From positions 33,644,953 through 33,708,952 of the forward strand of contig NC_084804.1 of NCBI RefSeq assembly GCF_963583255.1: a stretch of DNA of 64,000 nt. The letters run 5' to 3'. Positions within the stretch are counted from its first letter, which is position 1. Each line of letters opens with the position of its first letter. The notes under the pieces are model-generated. The model made no database searches, was not told the origin of the DNA, and saw nothing but the letters and a program-made list of their open reading frames with translations. Position numbers and translations under genes: made by a program. The stretch is from Pyrus communis. Lineage: Eukaryota > Streptophyta > Magnoliopsida > Rosales > Rosaceae. Below, one piece after another: positions 24,662 through 35,496 of the stretch.

Positions 24662-24727
24662 CGACCAAAATCAAGGTGTGACCAAAATCAAGGCGTGCTG
24701 GCCTTCACACCTTGATTTTGGTCGGGG
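24659..24727. repeat. 22-bp perfect inverted repeat at the TRIM breakpoint
   Basis: The arms are 24659-24680 and 24706-24727; the left arm begins CCCCGACCAAAATC. The 25-bp loop holds another direct copy of ACCAAAATCAAGG. The structure sits exactly where the 5' LTR is cut off. Confidence 0.8.
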
Positions 24728-25949
24728 TGTGTTAGAATGATTTCTAATAAAATTATGCAAGGCCATTAAAGCAACAACAATTTGAACCTGTTTTTCAAAA
24801 GGGAAGTTACACATTAGACGAATCATTGTCCATATGTTTTTCCAAACACCAAAAGTTTTTTTTATTGTGCACCTTAGGGATGAATGCCTCTAATTGAATA
24901 TCTCTTTTTTCCCTCTTGGCTGTCTTCCACATCGAAACTCAGAAAGATGATATCGTTCACCCCTATAAGGTCCAATATATCCATTCATATGTGGATATCC
25001 AGCATCAACTAGATAACATTTACCTAAACCATATTTGTAAAGAAAAACATAAAGATTTTTGTGTTCGTAAGATAATAAATGAATAAACACATTCATATAG
25101 GACTAGAGTCGATTACTAACAAAAAATAAGGCACTTTCAATTCTGGTCTTCTCAAGGTCTCCATAAATATACGTGAATCATAAGCAGCACCCTTCCATCA
25201 ATCCCAGATAAATGTAAAACACATATTAAAATCACATACAACCATAACATTTTGAGTTGTGTTTCCTTTTCTACCAATATATGGTACTTGCATTTCTCTA
25301 GGCACCACAACTGGGACATGTGTTCCGTCAATTGCCCCTATGCAACCTTTAAAATATGGCCAATATCAATTGTCATCCTTAATTTTATTTGAAACTCTCT
25401 TGAATTGCCGATCATGTGGGCATAAAATATTAGTGGTCATGCGAGAAACAACATCTGATAGTATCCCGAACCACCTAGAGACAGTCTCACCGGAGTGTTG
25501 AAACTTCCATTACCCATCTATGTCCCATATATGAAGATGTCCTACAAGGTTCTTTGTCAACATATTTTAACCATTCAAACACAGCAGTGACACAACCTGC
25601 ATAAACCAGTTGATAAAATTCATCATCACTTCCATCAGTAGAGGTGTTTGTATTGCTACTATCACTGCTACTAGTAATCATATCTGTAAACACAAAGAAA
25701 TATTTAATAAAAGAGAAAAATATATTCATGGCAAAAAATGAAGATCACAATCTGGAGAAAGTTATAAAAATCATATAATTAAAAACATTAGAAGCAAATA
25801 TTCAAACAATCCATTATGTAATAAATACTTATTCAACCGCAAAAAAAAAAAAAAAAAAAATTAAAAAATTAAAAAAAAAATAAAATAATAATAATAATAA
25901 TATCGAAATACGATAATCCTAAGATAAATGTGACGAATCAAACTTTCTT

Positions 25950-26990
25950 GCTCTTAAGCCACATAATTTGTCGGTTAGATTGCTTCAATGCAACAAACAT
26001 CTCTCTATTTTTTTCTTTCAGTGAAGATATCAGCAGCTTTCATAAAGAGTTCATCATCATTCACAACTTCAGGCATTCCTTCCACAACTTCCATCACTTC
26101 CTCAATGCTACAACCAGGCTTATCTTTGCTTTTAGAACAGTTGTTTACAGCTTCTAAAATACCATCTAATTGTTTTATCATCTTGGCCCTAATTCCAACT
26201 CTTTTAGAATCCCTTGTTCTTTTTGTTCCTTTTCCTTGCGTTGAAGGTTGAGTAGGGGAAGGTGTCTCAACATCGGCTATGTCGTCAAGTCCATCATTAT
26301 TATCTATTTCATTCTCCAAATCATCTTGACTGTCTTTTTGTTCACCTATTGGAGCTTTCTGGAGATTATTACTCATCAACCCTTGTGAGGTTACCCACGC
26401 ACCTACACCTATAACAGCTCATTCTTTAAACAAAATGTTTAGTTGGTCAACATTTTTCAGTCCACTATTTCGATATTTTGCAACTTCAGGATTCTACTGA
26501 AATACTACGAACTACAATTAACAAATTGTGATAAAAGAACATAAATATGAAGTTGGATTCTCCATTGATTTGAGATAATAATTTCTCACCTTCACTTTTT
26601 TCTCCCACCACTCATCACTTGCAATGAGAGTTTGCTTCACAGGATCCCATCATAAGCCAGTCTCCTTATCAACTAAAGATGTCCACAATTGCCATTCTTT
26701 CTTCAGTGATGTCCATTTGTTCTTGAGTTGTTTATGAACATATGACCTTTGAGTAAAATTTCTTAATAGCATTTTTCCATCCAATCCTATTAAGATGACC
26801 ACCTGTTTGATTTCCAGCTAATGTCTCAGCTACACAAATGCTTATAAATGTCTCAACACTTGCATCATTCCACATTGCCTTGCTTCTTTTTTTTTTTTCA
26901 TTACCTTCCCCATGTGCATCTTGTACATCCTTAAGTATATTTTTTGACCTATCTATGAAGAGAAAGGAAAAAAAAAACCATAGCACGTAA
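25950..26990 (-). pseudogene. Harbinger Myb/SANT-like protein gene, broken
   Basis: The DNA-binding accessory protein that Harbinger elements encode beside the transposase. The Myb/SANT-like domain reads KAMWNDASVETFISICVAET and GWKNAIKKFYSK (26732-26986), then QLKNKWTSLKKEWQLWTSLV and WDPVKQTLIASDEWWEKKVK across a splice-like boundary. The C-terminal part (26005-26379) has RTRDSKRVGIRAKMIKQLDG and AADIFTERKKREMFVALK-like text. A TGA in the Myb domain (GL-stop-WDP) and a stop before AVIGVGAW break the frame. Upstream exons, if any, are separated by the CACTA-like insertion at 27113. Confidence 0.75.
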
Positions 26991-27551
26991 TAAGAGCATA
27001 CACCATTGCTTACGTCCTAACTAACAACATGAAAGTAAGTTAAAAACCATAATGCATGATTTGTAATCTAATACTTGCTATATAATGCAGTACACCACTG
27101 CTTGCAATATTTCACTACTATAAAATTATCTATAACTGGCGGTCCAAAAACTGACAAAAAACATATATTACTATCGAATTTTAAGCAAAATCTGACAAAA
27201 AACGGATGCAATGACAGATATAATAAGCGACAGAATTGCTAGCATCAGGAAATGAATTTTTCGACAAAAAAATACTCTAAAACCGACAGAAATTGTGTCG
27301 GATAACCGACAAAAAATATGTTAATAATGAATAAATAAGAGAATTTATGTCGGCTAAAACGGACAGAAAATACTAAAACCGACAGAACTTCTATCAGAAT
27401 TTATGTCGGATATAACCGACGGAGAATTTATTAATAAGAATAAATAAAAGCCTTCTTGTCGGATAAAACCGACAGAAAATCTACTACTAATAAAAAAATA
27501 TATATAAACAACAACTTTCTGCATTTCCATATCCCCTGCATTCACTGAATT

Positions 27552-27943
27552 TTCCATATTCACAGTAAGATCAGACATAGATTCATTAGGAAGCGGCTTA
27601 GGACCCGTCATGCTAGCCACTGTTACAGCATCATGTGTTTATACCTGCACACATACACATTCCATTAGAATCACTCAATCACAGCAAGCATTGCTCATTC
27701 AAATGAATCTCTCCCCGAAATCGAATGAAAATCGAAATACTTAACAATGTTGATGAGATCTATGATAACGGAGAGCTCCTGGTGCGCCAGCTGCAAGTTC
27801 TCCACCATGCTTTGCCATTGCCACTGCGTCGCCGCTCTCTCTTTTGAGCTCTTCTTCTGCTTCTTGTTCTCATCCGTTTCCACAGCCCAAGCAAAATCGA
27901 TTCTCCGAATCAAATTCTGTCGCTTCTCGTCGTAGGCTACATC
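27552..27943 (-). pseudogene. captured MED17 gene fragment (two partial exons and intron)
   Basis: On the - strand the first exon part (27741-27943) reads DVAYDEKRQNLIRRIDFAWA, KKQKKSSKE and MVENLQLAHQELSVIIDLIN. After an intron of about 96 bp ending TGTGTGCAG, the second part (27552-27644) reads HDAVTVASMTGPKPLPNESM and SDLTVNME. These segments, in this order, match the N-terminal region of plant Mediator subunit 17, a core part of the RNA polymerase II Mediator head. The true start and the rest of the protein are missing, so it is not a working gene. Because the intron is kept, capture was probably at DNA level. The stretch after NME (NSVNAGDMEMQK) does not look like MED17. It could yield a chimeric transcript or small RNAs against the host gene; neither is shown here. 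Confidence 0.8.
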
Positions 27944-28050
27944 ACTTTAATCGAAGAAATAGATAATTAGGAGAGAAATGGGGAAGGAAGGGAGAAGGGA
28001 GAAGAAAATGAGGAAAGAGGAGAAGAGAAGAGATGTAAGATCCCACTCAC

Positions 28051-28213
28051 CTTGATAATTCGAGCTTTGACAAGACAACCTATCTAAAAATCTCCAGAAC
28101 TTAAGCTTACATGCATACTAACTAACTCCTTTGCATGATAACAAATGAGAGCCTTTGCACTTATTCATACCCTCAGCCTCTCCTCCTGCTTCTCTACGTT
28201 GCTCTCTCTGCAA
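28051..28213 (-). pseudogene. possible captured exon of unknown gene
   Basis: On the - strand the stretch is bounded by an acceptor-like GTTGCAG and a donor-like AAG|GTGAGT. It reads ESNVEKQEERLRV-stop-ISAKALICYHAKELVSMH and SLSSGDF-stop-IGCLVKARIIK. The amino-acid pattern looks protein-derived, but I do not recognise the family, and two in-frame stops are present. It lies just upstream of the MED17 fragment in the same orientation, inside the CACTA-like element. Confidence 0.3.
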
Positions 28214-29083
28214 CACTGCTCTTTATGTGTGCAAATGAAATGAAAGAGTTTGAGGGAAAGAGAGATATAAAATAGAGAGAGATTGAGTGGCTGAGAAGAG
28301 TAACTTGAGGGAAAGGAGAGTGCACGGGAAAGTGGGGTGTGTGTCAGAGAGAGAAAGATGTGAGGGAAGAGAACCGGTTGATGAGGAGAAGAAATAAAAT
28401 AAAATTGGGAGGATGGGACATGAGAGAAGAAGTGAGAGAGATTTAATAAAAATTAATGATGGTGTTGTTGAAAAGCTAAAAAGGTCATGATGATATTTGT
28501 AGAAAAAGAAAGAAAGCCGGCTGATGGAAGTAGGGAAAGATCCTATTTTCTGATCTTAAAACTTCACAGAAATCCAACCAAAAACGGGTTTTCACAGGAG
28601 AATAGAAGGAAATGCAAGGAGAAGAAAAGGGAGAAGGCATCGGTGTAAAGGAAGAGATGGAGGGGTTTTAAGTTTGAAATTTTTTATTACTGCCAGTTAA
28701 AACCAACAGAAAATTTTCATTACTGTTGGTTATAACCAACAGAAAAAAAATGGCCGCAAAAATCCCTCCAAAATTCTCTCCCAAAATTTTATTACGATTT
28801 TAAAAAATAAAATAATTATTGTTTGGTTTAATAAATAAATAAATAATATGTATTTAAATAGAATACATTTTTGAAAACTAAATAAATAATTGTTTGGTTT
28901 AATAGATAATAACCCATGTAAAATATGCAATAAAGAAACAAAAAGATAATTGTACAATGAAAATATCATCACACAAACTAAATATTGTCTAATCAATACT
29001 TGAAAAACATAAATAAAAATTTAGCACAAATTACTTTTCTCACTTCAAAATTTAGGCAAATTTAACGAAGATGTGCATTCTAC

Positions 29084-29921
29084 GATCCAACTGTCAAACT
29101 TATTTGTACACACTCCAAGATTGCATACATAAAAAATGGTTAAAAAAAAAACATTCAGAGATTACGTAACGAAACAAAAGTTTTTCACGGTTATAAACGA
29201 AAAATCACAATTTAACGGTTATTTTAACTCCAATTTTAATGATTTTTTACAGCTACACACCTCAACCCTATAAGAATACAATGAAAAAATTTGATCTTCA
29301 ATTTAAAATATTTGCACTAGTGGATACCACAAAATCTTATTTTATACTTAATGGAAGTATAACATTAACTCTTAAGTGTTTATTTAATCTACCGTTTTGA
29401 CGCGATACACATTCTTCGAAACTTTTTTCAATGATCTAACCGTCAAACTTATTTGTACACACTCCGAGATCACATACATAAAAAATCACAACAAACAAAC
29501 ATTCAGAGATTAGGTAACAAAACAAAAGTTTTTGACGGTTATAACCGAAAAATCACAATTTAACGGTTATTTTAGCTCCGATTTTGATGATTTTTTACAG
29601 CTACACTCCTCGACCCTATAAGAATACATTGAATGAATTTGATCTTCAATTTAAAATATTTACACTAGTGGATACCACAAAATCTTATTTTATGTTTGAT
29701 GAGGAAGTATAACATTAACCTAAGTGTTGGTTTAATCTACTGTTTTGATGCGATACGCATTCTACCAAACGTTTTTCAACGATCCAACCGTCAAACTTGT
29801 TTGTACACACTCCAAGATTGCATACGTAAAAAATCTCAAAAAACAAACATTTAGAGATTAGGTAACGGAACAAAAGTTTTCAATGGTTATAAACAAAAAA
29901 TCACAATTTAACTGTTATTTT
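29084..29921. repeat. 349-bp tandem repeat of the CACTA-like element, left part
   Basis: The unit starting GATCCAACTGTCAAACTT recurs at 29084, 29433 and 29781 (periods 349 and 348), with shared CGATTTTGATGATTTTTTAC-type segments. The third unit is cut by the hAT insertion at 29922 and resumes at 35497. Confidence 0.85.
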
Positions 29922-30114
29922 TAGGGGTGGTTCGGTATGGGATCCCATACCGAAACCTTTGTCCCGATTCCCAAACCGAAATTTTTGGGAATCCCAAATT
30001 CAATACCAATCCCAAACCAAATTTTCGGGAATCCCAATTTTCGGGAATCCCGAAATAATTTCAGGATTTCGGGACAAATCGGGAATCCCGAAATGTTTTT
30101 GGGCTTTTGGACTA

Positions 30115-30400
30115 AAATTTGACATATTATGTTTTTGGGCTAAAATTTGACATATTATGTTTTTGGGCTAAAATTAAGTTTCAATCTACCCACTACCCAT
30201 TTGTGCACAAAGTTTCAATTTGCCCACTACACATGCATCATGCATGCAATAAAAATAAATTATGTACCAAACCCAAAACCAAAAATAATAGTTACAAGCC
30301 AAGGTTTTAAAATAAATAAAGTAACAAACTCAAAAGCAAAAATAATAGTTACAAGCCAAGGTTTTAAAATAAATAAAGTAACAAACCCAAAAGCTAAAAA
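30115..30400. repeat. tandem repeats in the hAT 3' subterminal region
   Basis: Two arrays. At 30115-30175 a 28-bp unit containing ATTATGTTTTTGGGCTAAAA occurs just over twice. At about 30280-30395 a 67-bp unit containing ATAATAGTTACAAGCCAAGG occurs about twice with few changes. Both lie downstream of the transposase gene. Confidence 0.75.
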
Positions 30401-30414
30401 GCAAAGCTTAAAGT

Positions 30415-33102
30415 CTATAAATATTGTTGGCCTCTTCGGCCCCTTCGGCCCCTTCGTCCCCTTGATCTTGTTGATGCTTGTGGTTGCTCCCTTCTTGTTG
30501 GTACTTGTACTCTTCCCCTTGATGTTGATGGTTGAGCCCTTCCTCTTGCAATGGGTGGTCGTGGAGGTAGTGATTGATTTTGACGTTGTTGAACTTCAAC
30601 TTGGAGTGGTCGAGGAGGTGGAGGTGGCATTTCATTTTCTTGTGTTGTATTCTCCTCACCTCCCAAATTAGCCGTGCCTAAAACAATAAACCACAAATCA
30701 TTTACATTGAATTATAGTCTAATAGATAATAAATACTAAGAAAATAAAAGAGGAAATTAAATTGTTTACTTACTTCTTTCTAAGCGTTCAAGCTCCTTGT
30801 AGAAATGGAATTCGTCAAGTGTAGGCTCCTTATAGAAACAAAATTCTTTTCCTCTAAGCCAATCACTAGTACACACTAAAGCCTCAACCGTTTTAGGTGT
30901 TAAGGAAGTTCTAAAAGGATCAACAACTCTCCCACCAAGACTAAAGGCATTCTCACTAGCAACGGTGCTACTAGGAAGGGCCAAAACATCCTTAGCAACT
31001 TTACTAAGAGTTGGATATTGAGCACAATTTCCTTTCCACCAATCCAAAGGATTGAAACCCTCATATGTTAGGCTTTGATGTGGATCATTGAAATACATAT
31101 CCACTTCATTGGCTATCTCATTTTGTTGTGCCTCCGCTCTCTTTCGTTGGATCTTCTTTGTCATCCTTGAAGCAACATCAATATCTACAATCACACCCCC
31201 CACATCATCTAGTACAACACTTGATCTTTGCTCCACATTTGAGGTAGCACTACTACTAGTACTACTAGTACTACTACTACTAAGGACCACTCCCTCCTTG
31301 TATGCATTATACAACTCGGTTACATAGCCTTTAACCCTTACTTTCTCCTCACTTATTTTGTCCCATCCATAGCCGAGCTCTTCTAAATTTGTCTCCAACA
31401 TATCAAATTTGTACCTAGGGTCGAGTACTTGGGCTACAAAGAGAATAGGATTCACCTTTTCAATGTGACCCCAATATTTGTCAAACTTGAGCTTCATTGA
31501 GGTAGCCACACTTTGCAAAGTGGCATTAGAGGCGTTTAAAATTTGTTCTTGTATCTCCACTTGCAAGGCAATCACTGTGCTAAGTATTAAGTGTGACGTT
31601 GGAGTAAGGGTTGCACTCAATGTCAAGGTGGCATCATAAAACTTTTTAAGAAAGTGAGCAAAACTCATCGACCTTTCCCAATCATCCACCTCCGGAGGAC
31701 CCACCCGCTTGGTCTTTCTTGTCACCCCATCAACCTCTTTCGAGACCTCCTCTTTAAAGTAAGCAATAAAAGAGTCACACTCAAAGGCCATCTTAGAGAA
31801 CACTTCTTTAAACTTGAAAGCACTATTAAGCATCTCATATGTGGCATTCCACCTTGTGACAACATCAAAAGGGATACTTGACATCCTATCAAATCTCAAC
31901 AAGACACAATATTCCCTAAAAGACTCCAACCTTGCCGGGGATGAGTGTATAAACTTCACACAATTTCTTATGGCATCAATTTCACAACTAAGCTCCGTCA
32001 TTCCATCCTTAACTATCAAATTGAGGATGTGACAAGCGCACCTCATGTGCAAGTGAGCCCCGTCAAGTAAAAGAATACCATTTGACTTGAGTCTTCTTTT
32101 CATGTATGCAATGGCGGTGTCATTTGCACTAGCATTGTCAACGGTAATGTTAAACACCTTGTCAATGCCCCAATCATTCAAGCAAACCTCTAGACATCTT
32201 CCAATATCATCACCCTTATGAGAAGTAACTTGGACAAAGTTTAGGATCCTCTTATGCAACCCCCAATTAGTGTCCAAAAAATGAGCCGTGATGACCATGT
32301 AGTTTATCATTTGAATTGAGGTCCAGGTGTCGGTTGTAATGCTCACTCTCAACCCCTCAATCACACTTTTTATTTTAGCCTTCTCTTCAACATACAACTC
32401 CAAAACCGCCGCCGCCACCTTATGCCTATTAGGAAGTTTGTATTTTGGATTCAAATCACGAATAAAATCTCGAAAGTCTTCTTGATCAACCACCCTAAAA
32501 GGCATCTCCGCTATTATAATCCACCTCACACATCTCCTATCAAGTCTTTTTTTATTGAAAGTGTGAGTGACAACCGGACCTCCCATCCTCGCTTGTGTCA
32601 ATGTAGGTTGCTTCGGATCCACATTCTCAAAGAGACTAGAACCCGGGCATTTCCTCAAATGCTTAAGAATTCCCGTCGTCCCATGAATTATAGGGTGTGC
32701 CGGTACTAAGAGTTTGCAATGCTTGCATTCGGCCATGAAAGATTTCTCCCCATTATTATCGGTGATCGTTACCCTCTTAGCATCATTCCACGCCGGACTT
32801 GGACCCTTTCTCCTATTGCCCTTTTTCCGAGGAGGACTCTCCCATTGTCTCACTACTTCTTCTTCTTCTTCTACTTCCTCTTCCCCCTCTTCCCCCTCTT
32901 CCCCCTCTTCTTCTATTTGTTCTAATGCAATATCCTCCTCCATATCCGGATCATCATCCCAACAATCTTCATAATAATCATTATGCAAATAATCTTGAGG
33001 TGAGGGAGTGCCTAGTTGAAGGGTACCACTAGGTTGGGTTTGTTTTCGTTTTCCTAATACCGAGACCATAGGTGTACTAGATTGGCTACTAGACCCGTCC
33101 AT
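30415..33102 (-). CDS. hAT transposase, BED zinc finger and hATC dimerisation domains
   Basis: Catalyses cut-and-paste movement of its own hAT element. The main exon runs 33102-30774; the frame stays open to a TAA at 30766-30768, giving 778 aa if unspliced. A GTAAGT donor just before that stop and an acceptor (TGTTTTAG) at 30678 allow a second exon 30677-30415, extending the product to 863 aa with an Arg/Gly-rich tail (RGRRGRRGRRG). Domains: acidic Glu-rich stretch about 50-85, basic patch PPRKKGNRRKG, BED-type finger about 105-160 (CKHC...HLRKC), catalytic-core motifs TTDTWTS and ITVDNASAND, the CACHILNLIV motif, TRWNATYEML, and a C-terminal hATC domain (WWKGNCAQYPTLSKVAKDVL, TVASENAFSLGGR). 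An in-frame ATG nine codons upstream (33129) is an alternative start. No stops or frameshifts were seen, unlike every other TE gene in this window. Confidence 0.9.
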
Positions 33103-33129
33103 CCTAAGTCCTAACAAATAAAATAACAA

Positions 33130-35310
33130 TGCACATTAATATATCACAACCACAGTTCAGCATATATCCAAATTCCAATCAATAAATAAAATAAATGGTT
33201 CAAAAATCTGAGCATTCAACATAGAAAATTGACATAGTTAATCTAAAACTATACTTAATTAATTTCCCCACATTTCCTCAGTCATGTAATTTTCTCTAGA
33301 TGAAAATATATAAATTTTACGTTCATTTACTTAAATAATTGAAACATATCACATAAAGAGAGCAATACGAAGTAGTTGAAGGTAGAGTTCTTTTGACACA
33401 AAAGCTTAAGATCACGAGGAATTTATGCAGTTTTCAGTGGGGATTGCAAGAGGTTGTGTTGAAGAGAAAACAAAATATGAAAATTGCTAGCTAGGCGCTT
33501 GCATAGTTGCATGTAACTCAAAATATATAACAGAAATCAAAACAAATCTGCCTATTCAATACTTTCATGGCATCTGCCCAATATATTTAAATTTATTATT
33601 GAGTAGATTTGTTTGGACTCAAGCTTTTAGCCATGTTTTCAACCAAAAAAAAGAAAGAGAGGCGTTCCGTGTTAAAAATGATTAATTTGGTAAGGTTTTT
33701 GGTGTTGTATAAAAACTCTTGTGATCAAAGTTTGGCCCTCAGAAAGATAATCAGGGATTTTTCCCCATCAAAACAGATTCGGGGTTTTTAAAGATGAGAG
33801 CCTTTATTATGGGTTGAGAAAATGTTGTATTTGATCAAGAGCTCTCAATCATACTCAAGACTTATCCAAATTGACTCAACATGAGTACTCTTCTTTCCCA
33901 TTCTTTCTAGGGTGAGCTCCTAAAATTAATTAGAGATGGCTATAAAATCAAAACTATTAGGAAAAGAATAGTAGTTTTTCATGTACTCAAGCTCAGCTTC
34001 ATTTACGTCTTAGTTGATTCTGATTCGACAATAAAGTATATTAATTTTTCTCTAACAACTGAATACCAAATTTATAAACTTTCATATTTTCACCGTTTCT
34101 ACTTTATGATATAATCGGCTATGTAGTCTCCATTTTTTTTCATACACATAATTTCAAATAGTGGGAGAACGACAATCGAACCCTTGAACATAGAATTAAT
34201 TTAGAACAATGTTAGGCACACACAAGTACACATATCATCGGGTATTTTAGGAAAAATGCATTTCATTTAACATAAGGCATTTCCACATTATCAATTTAAG
34301 CAACATAGATGCATGCCACCTCCTAGTGAAAGGTACTTATCTTAAGGTGATTCATAACTCAGGTACCAATTTGATGCACACAAGAGCAATAAGAAGATGT
34401 AAAGATTTAATTTTTCTGTGGAGAATAGAAATGATTGGTACAAATTTTACGTCTAACATTTTTAGCTGGACAAAACAGAGTATGTGAAAATTTGAGAAAC
34501 GAAAAGGTTTGGACTTCGGATTCGAAACTTACCGGTGAAGCTCAACCGTGAGCTTTCGAGTTTCTGGAGATTAATACAAAGCGTCTCCTCTCAATGGTTC
34601 AAAAATCTGAGCATTCAACATAGAAAATATATGGTTTTGAGAAAAATAACTCAAAATATATAACAGAAATCAAAAGAACATTTTTTGCATCTAAAACTTG
34701 TAAGAAGATTGAATGACTCAGTCGAAAAAACCAAATCTTACCATTTTCACAACTGAATCATTGAATGACTCAGTCGAAAAGACCAAATCGCTGCAAGAAG
34801 ATTGAGTTGGAAAAATCGGGTCGATATCAAACTCATCCTTATTGAATTTCCCCCGGCTAAATCTCATATCCCTAGCCCTCTGCCTCACCAACTCCCCTTC
34901 ATCATCTTCCTCTTCCTCTTGAACCTCTCTTCAACGCTCGGCAAACCCAGAAGCACATTCAACATCAAAGAATCACCACCGGTCCACCACCCAGCGATTC
35001 GTGTCGAAGACGATTCGTGAAGGAATCGTGTCGGAGACGATTCGTGAAGGATGCTTTGGCATGGCGCCGGTGGCTGGGTGTTGATTTGTGAAGCTGGGTG
35101 GTGGTGATTCACTGATTGACGTACAAGGAAAGCTGGTGGCTCATGGCTGCCTGCGTTTCAACTTCAAGCTACGGAAGTGAAAATTGAAATGGGATCTAAC
35201 CTAAAAACAAATGAACGGCACATATTAAATCTAAAACAATGAACGGTTGAAATAATTCTCTTATAATTAAAAAATAATATATATATATATATATAAAATA
35301 TTTATTTCTA
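33130..35310. other. hAT 5' non-coding region
   Basis: About 2 kb between the transposase start and the 5' terminus. A 36-bp segment starting AATGGTTCAAAAATC occurs at 33194 and again at 34593, and CTCAAAATATATAACAGAAA also occurs twice, so part of this leader was duplicated. No separate gene is supported; an open frame at 34802-35020 is short and has no recognised pattern. Confidence 0.5.
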
Positions 35311-35496
35311 TTCGGTATGGGAATACCGAAAAAATGGAGATGTAATACCGAATCTCATACCGAAAATTTCGGTTTGGTTCGGGATGACATACCGAAATTT
35401 TCGGGAATTTTGGTTTGGGATTTTTTTGGTTTGGGATCGGGATTTTTTCGGTTTGGTTTGGGATTTTTGGGATTTTTTTCCAGCCCTAGTTATTTT

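Larger units (their letters stand above)
24070..25729 (-). pseudogene. Harbinger DDE transposase, broken
   Basis: A DDE_Tnp_4-type nuclease of the PIF/Harbinger family. On the - strand it begins near MITSSSDSSNTNTS; then WFGILSDVVSRMT, GCIGAIDGTHVPVVVP (first catalytic Asp), GYIGPYRGERYHLSEF, RHSSLR...FGVWK and VALMALHNFIRNH follow in family order. The C-terminal end (QEFQPYDDDDELLPPG to stop at 24070-24072) resumes beyond the inserted TRIM. Defects: an N-terminal deletion after VMEV, in-frame stops (before YWPYF, after FTFIWD, after VIDSSPI and at FN-stop-RHSS), and the TRIM insertion near the C-terminus. It cannot make active transposase. Confidence 0.85.
29922..35488 (-). mobile_element. 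complete hAT element, possibly autonomous
   Basis: A 5,567-bp element flanked by a perfect 8-bp TSD GTTATTTT (29914-29921 and 35489-35496). Its ends are TAGGGGTGG (left) and TAGGGCTGG (right, inward), typical short hAT TIRs. Both subterminal regions (29937-30110 and 35310-35480) are dense in GGGAATCCC-like and CCGAAATTTTCGG-like motifs, likely transposase-binding sites. It encodes an uninterrupted transposase on the - strand, so the 5' end is at 35488. Transposase, TSD and TIRs are all in place; whether it is active cannot be told from sequence. Confidence 0.92.

Noticed and set aside
30147..30671. 174-codon + strand gene
   Set aside because: It is antisense to the second exon of the hAT transposase and crosses its subterminal tandem repeats; the hydrophobic text comes from the reversed Arg/Gly repeat.
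31088..31327. Small + strand open frames across 31-33 kb
   Set aside because: All lie antisense to the continuous hAT transposase frame and are its shadows.
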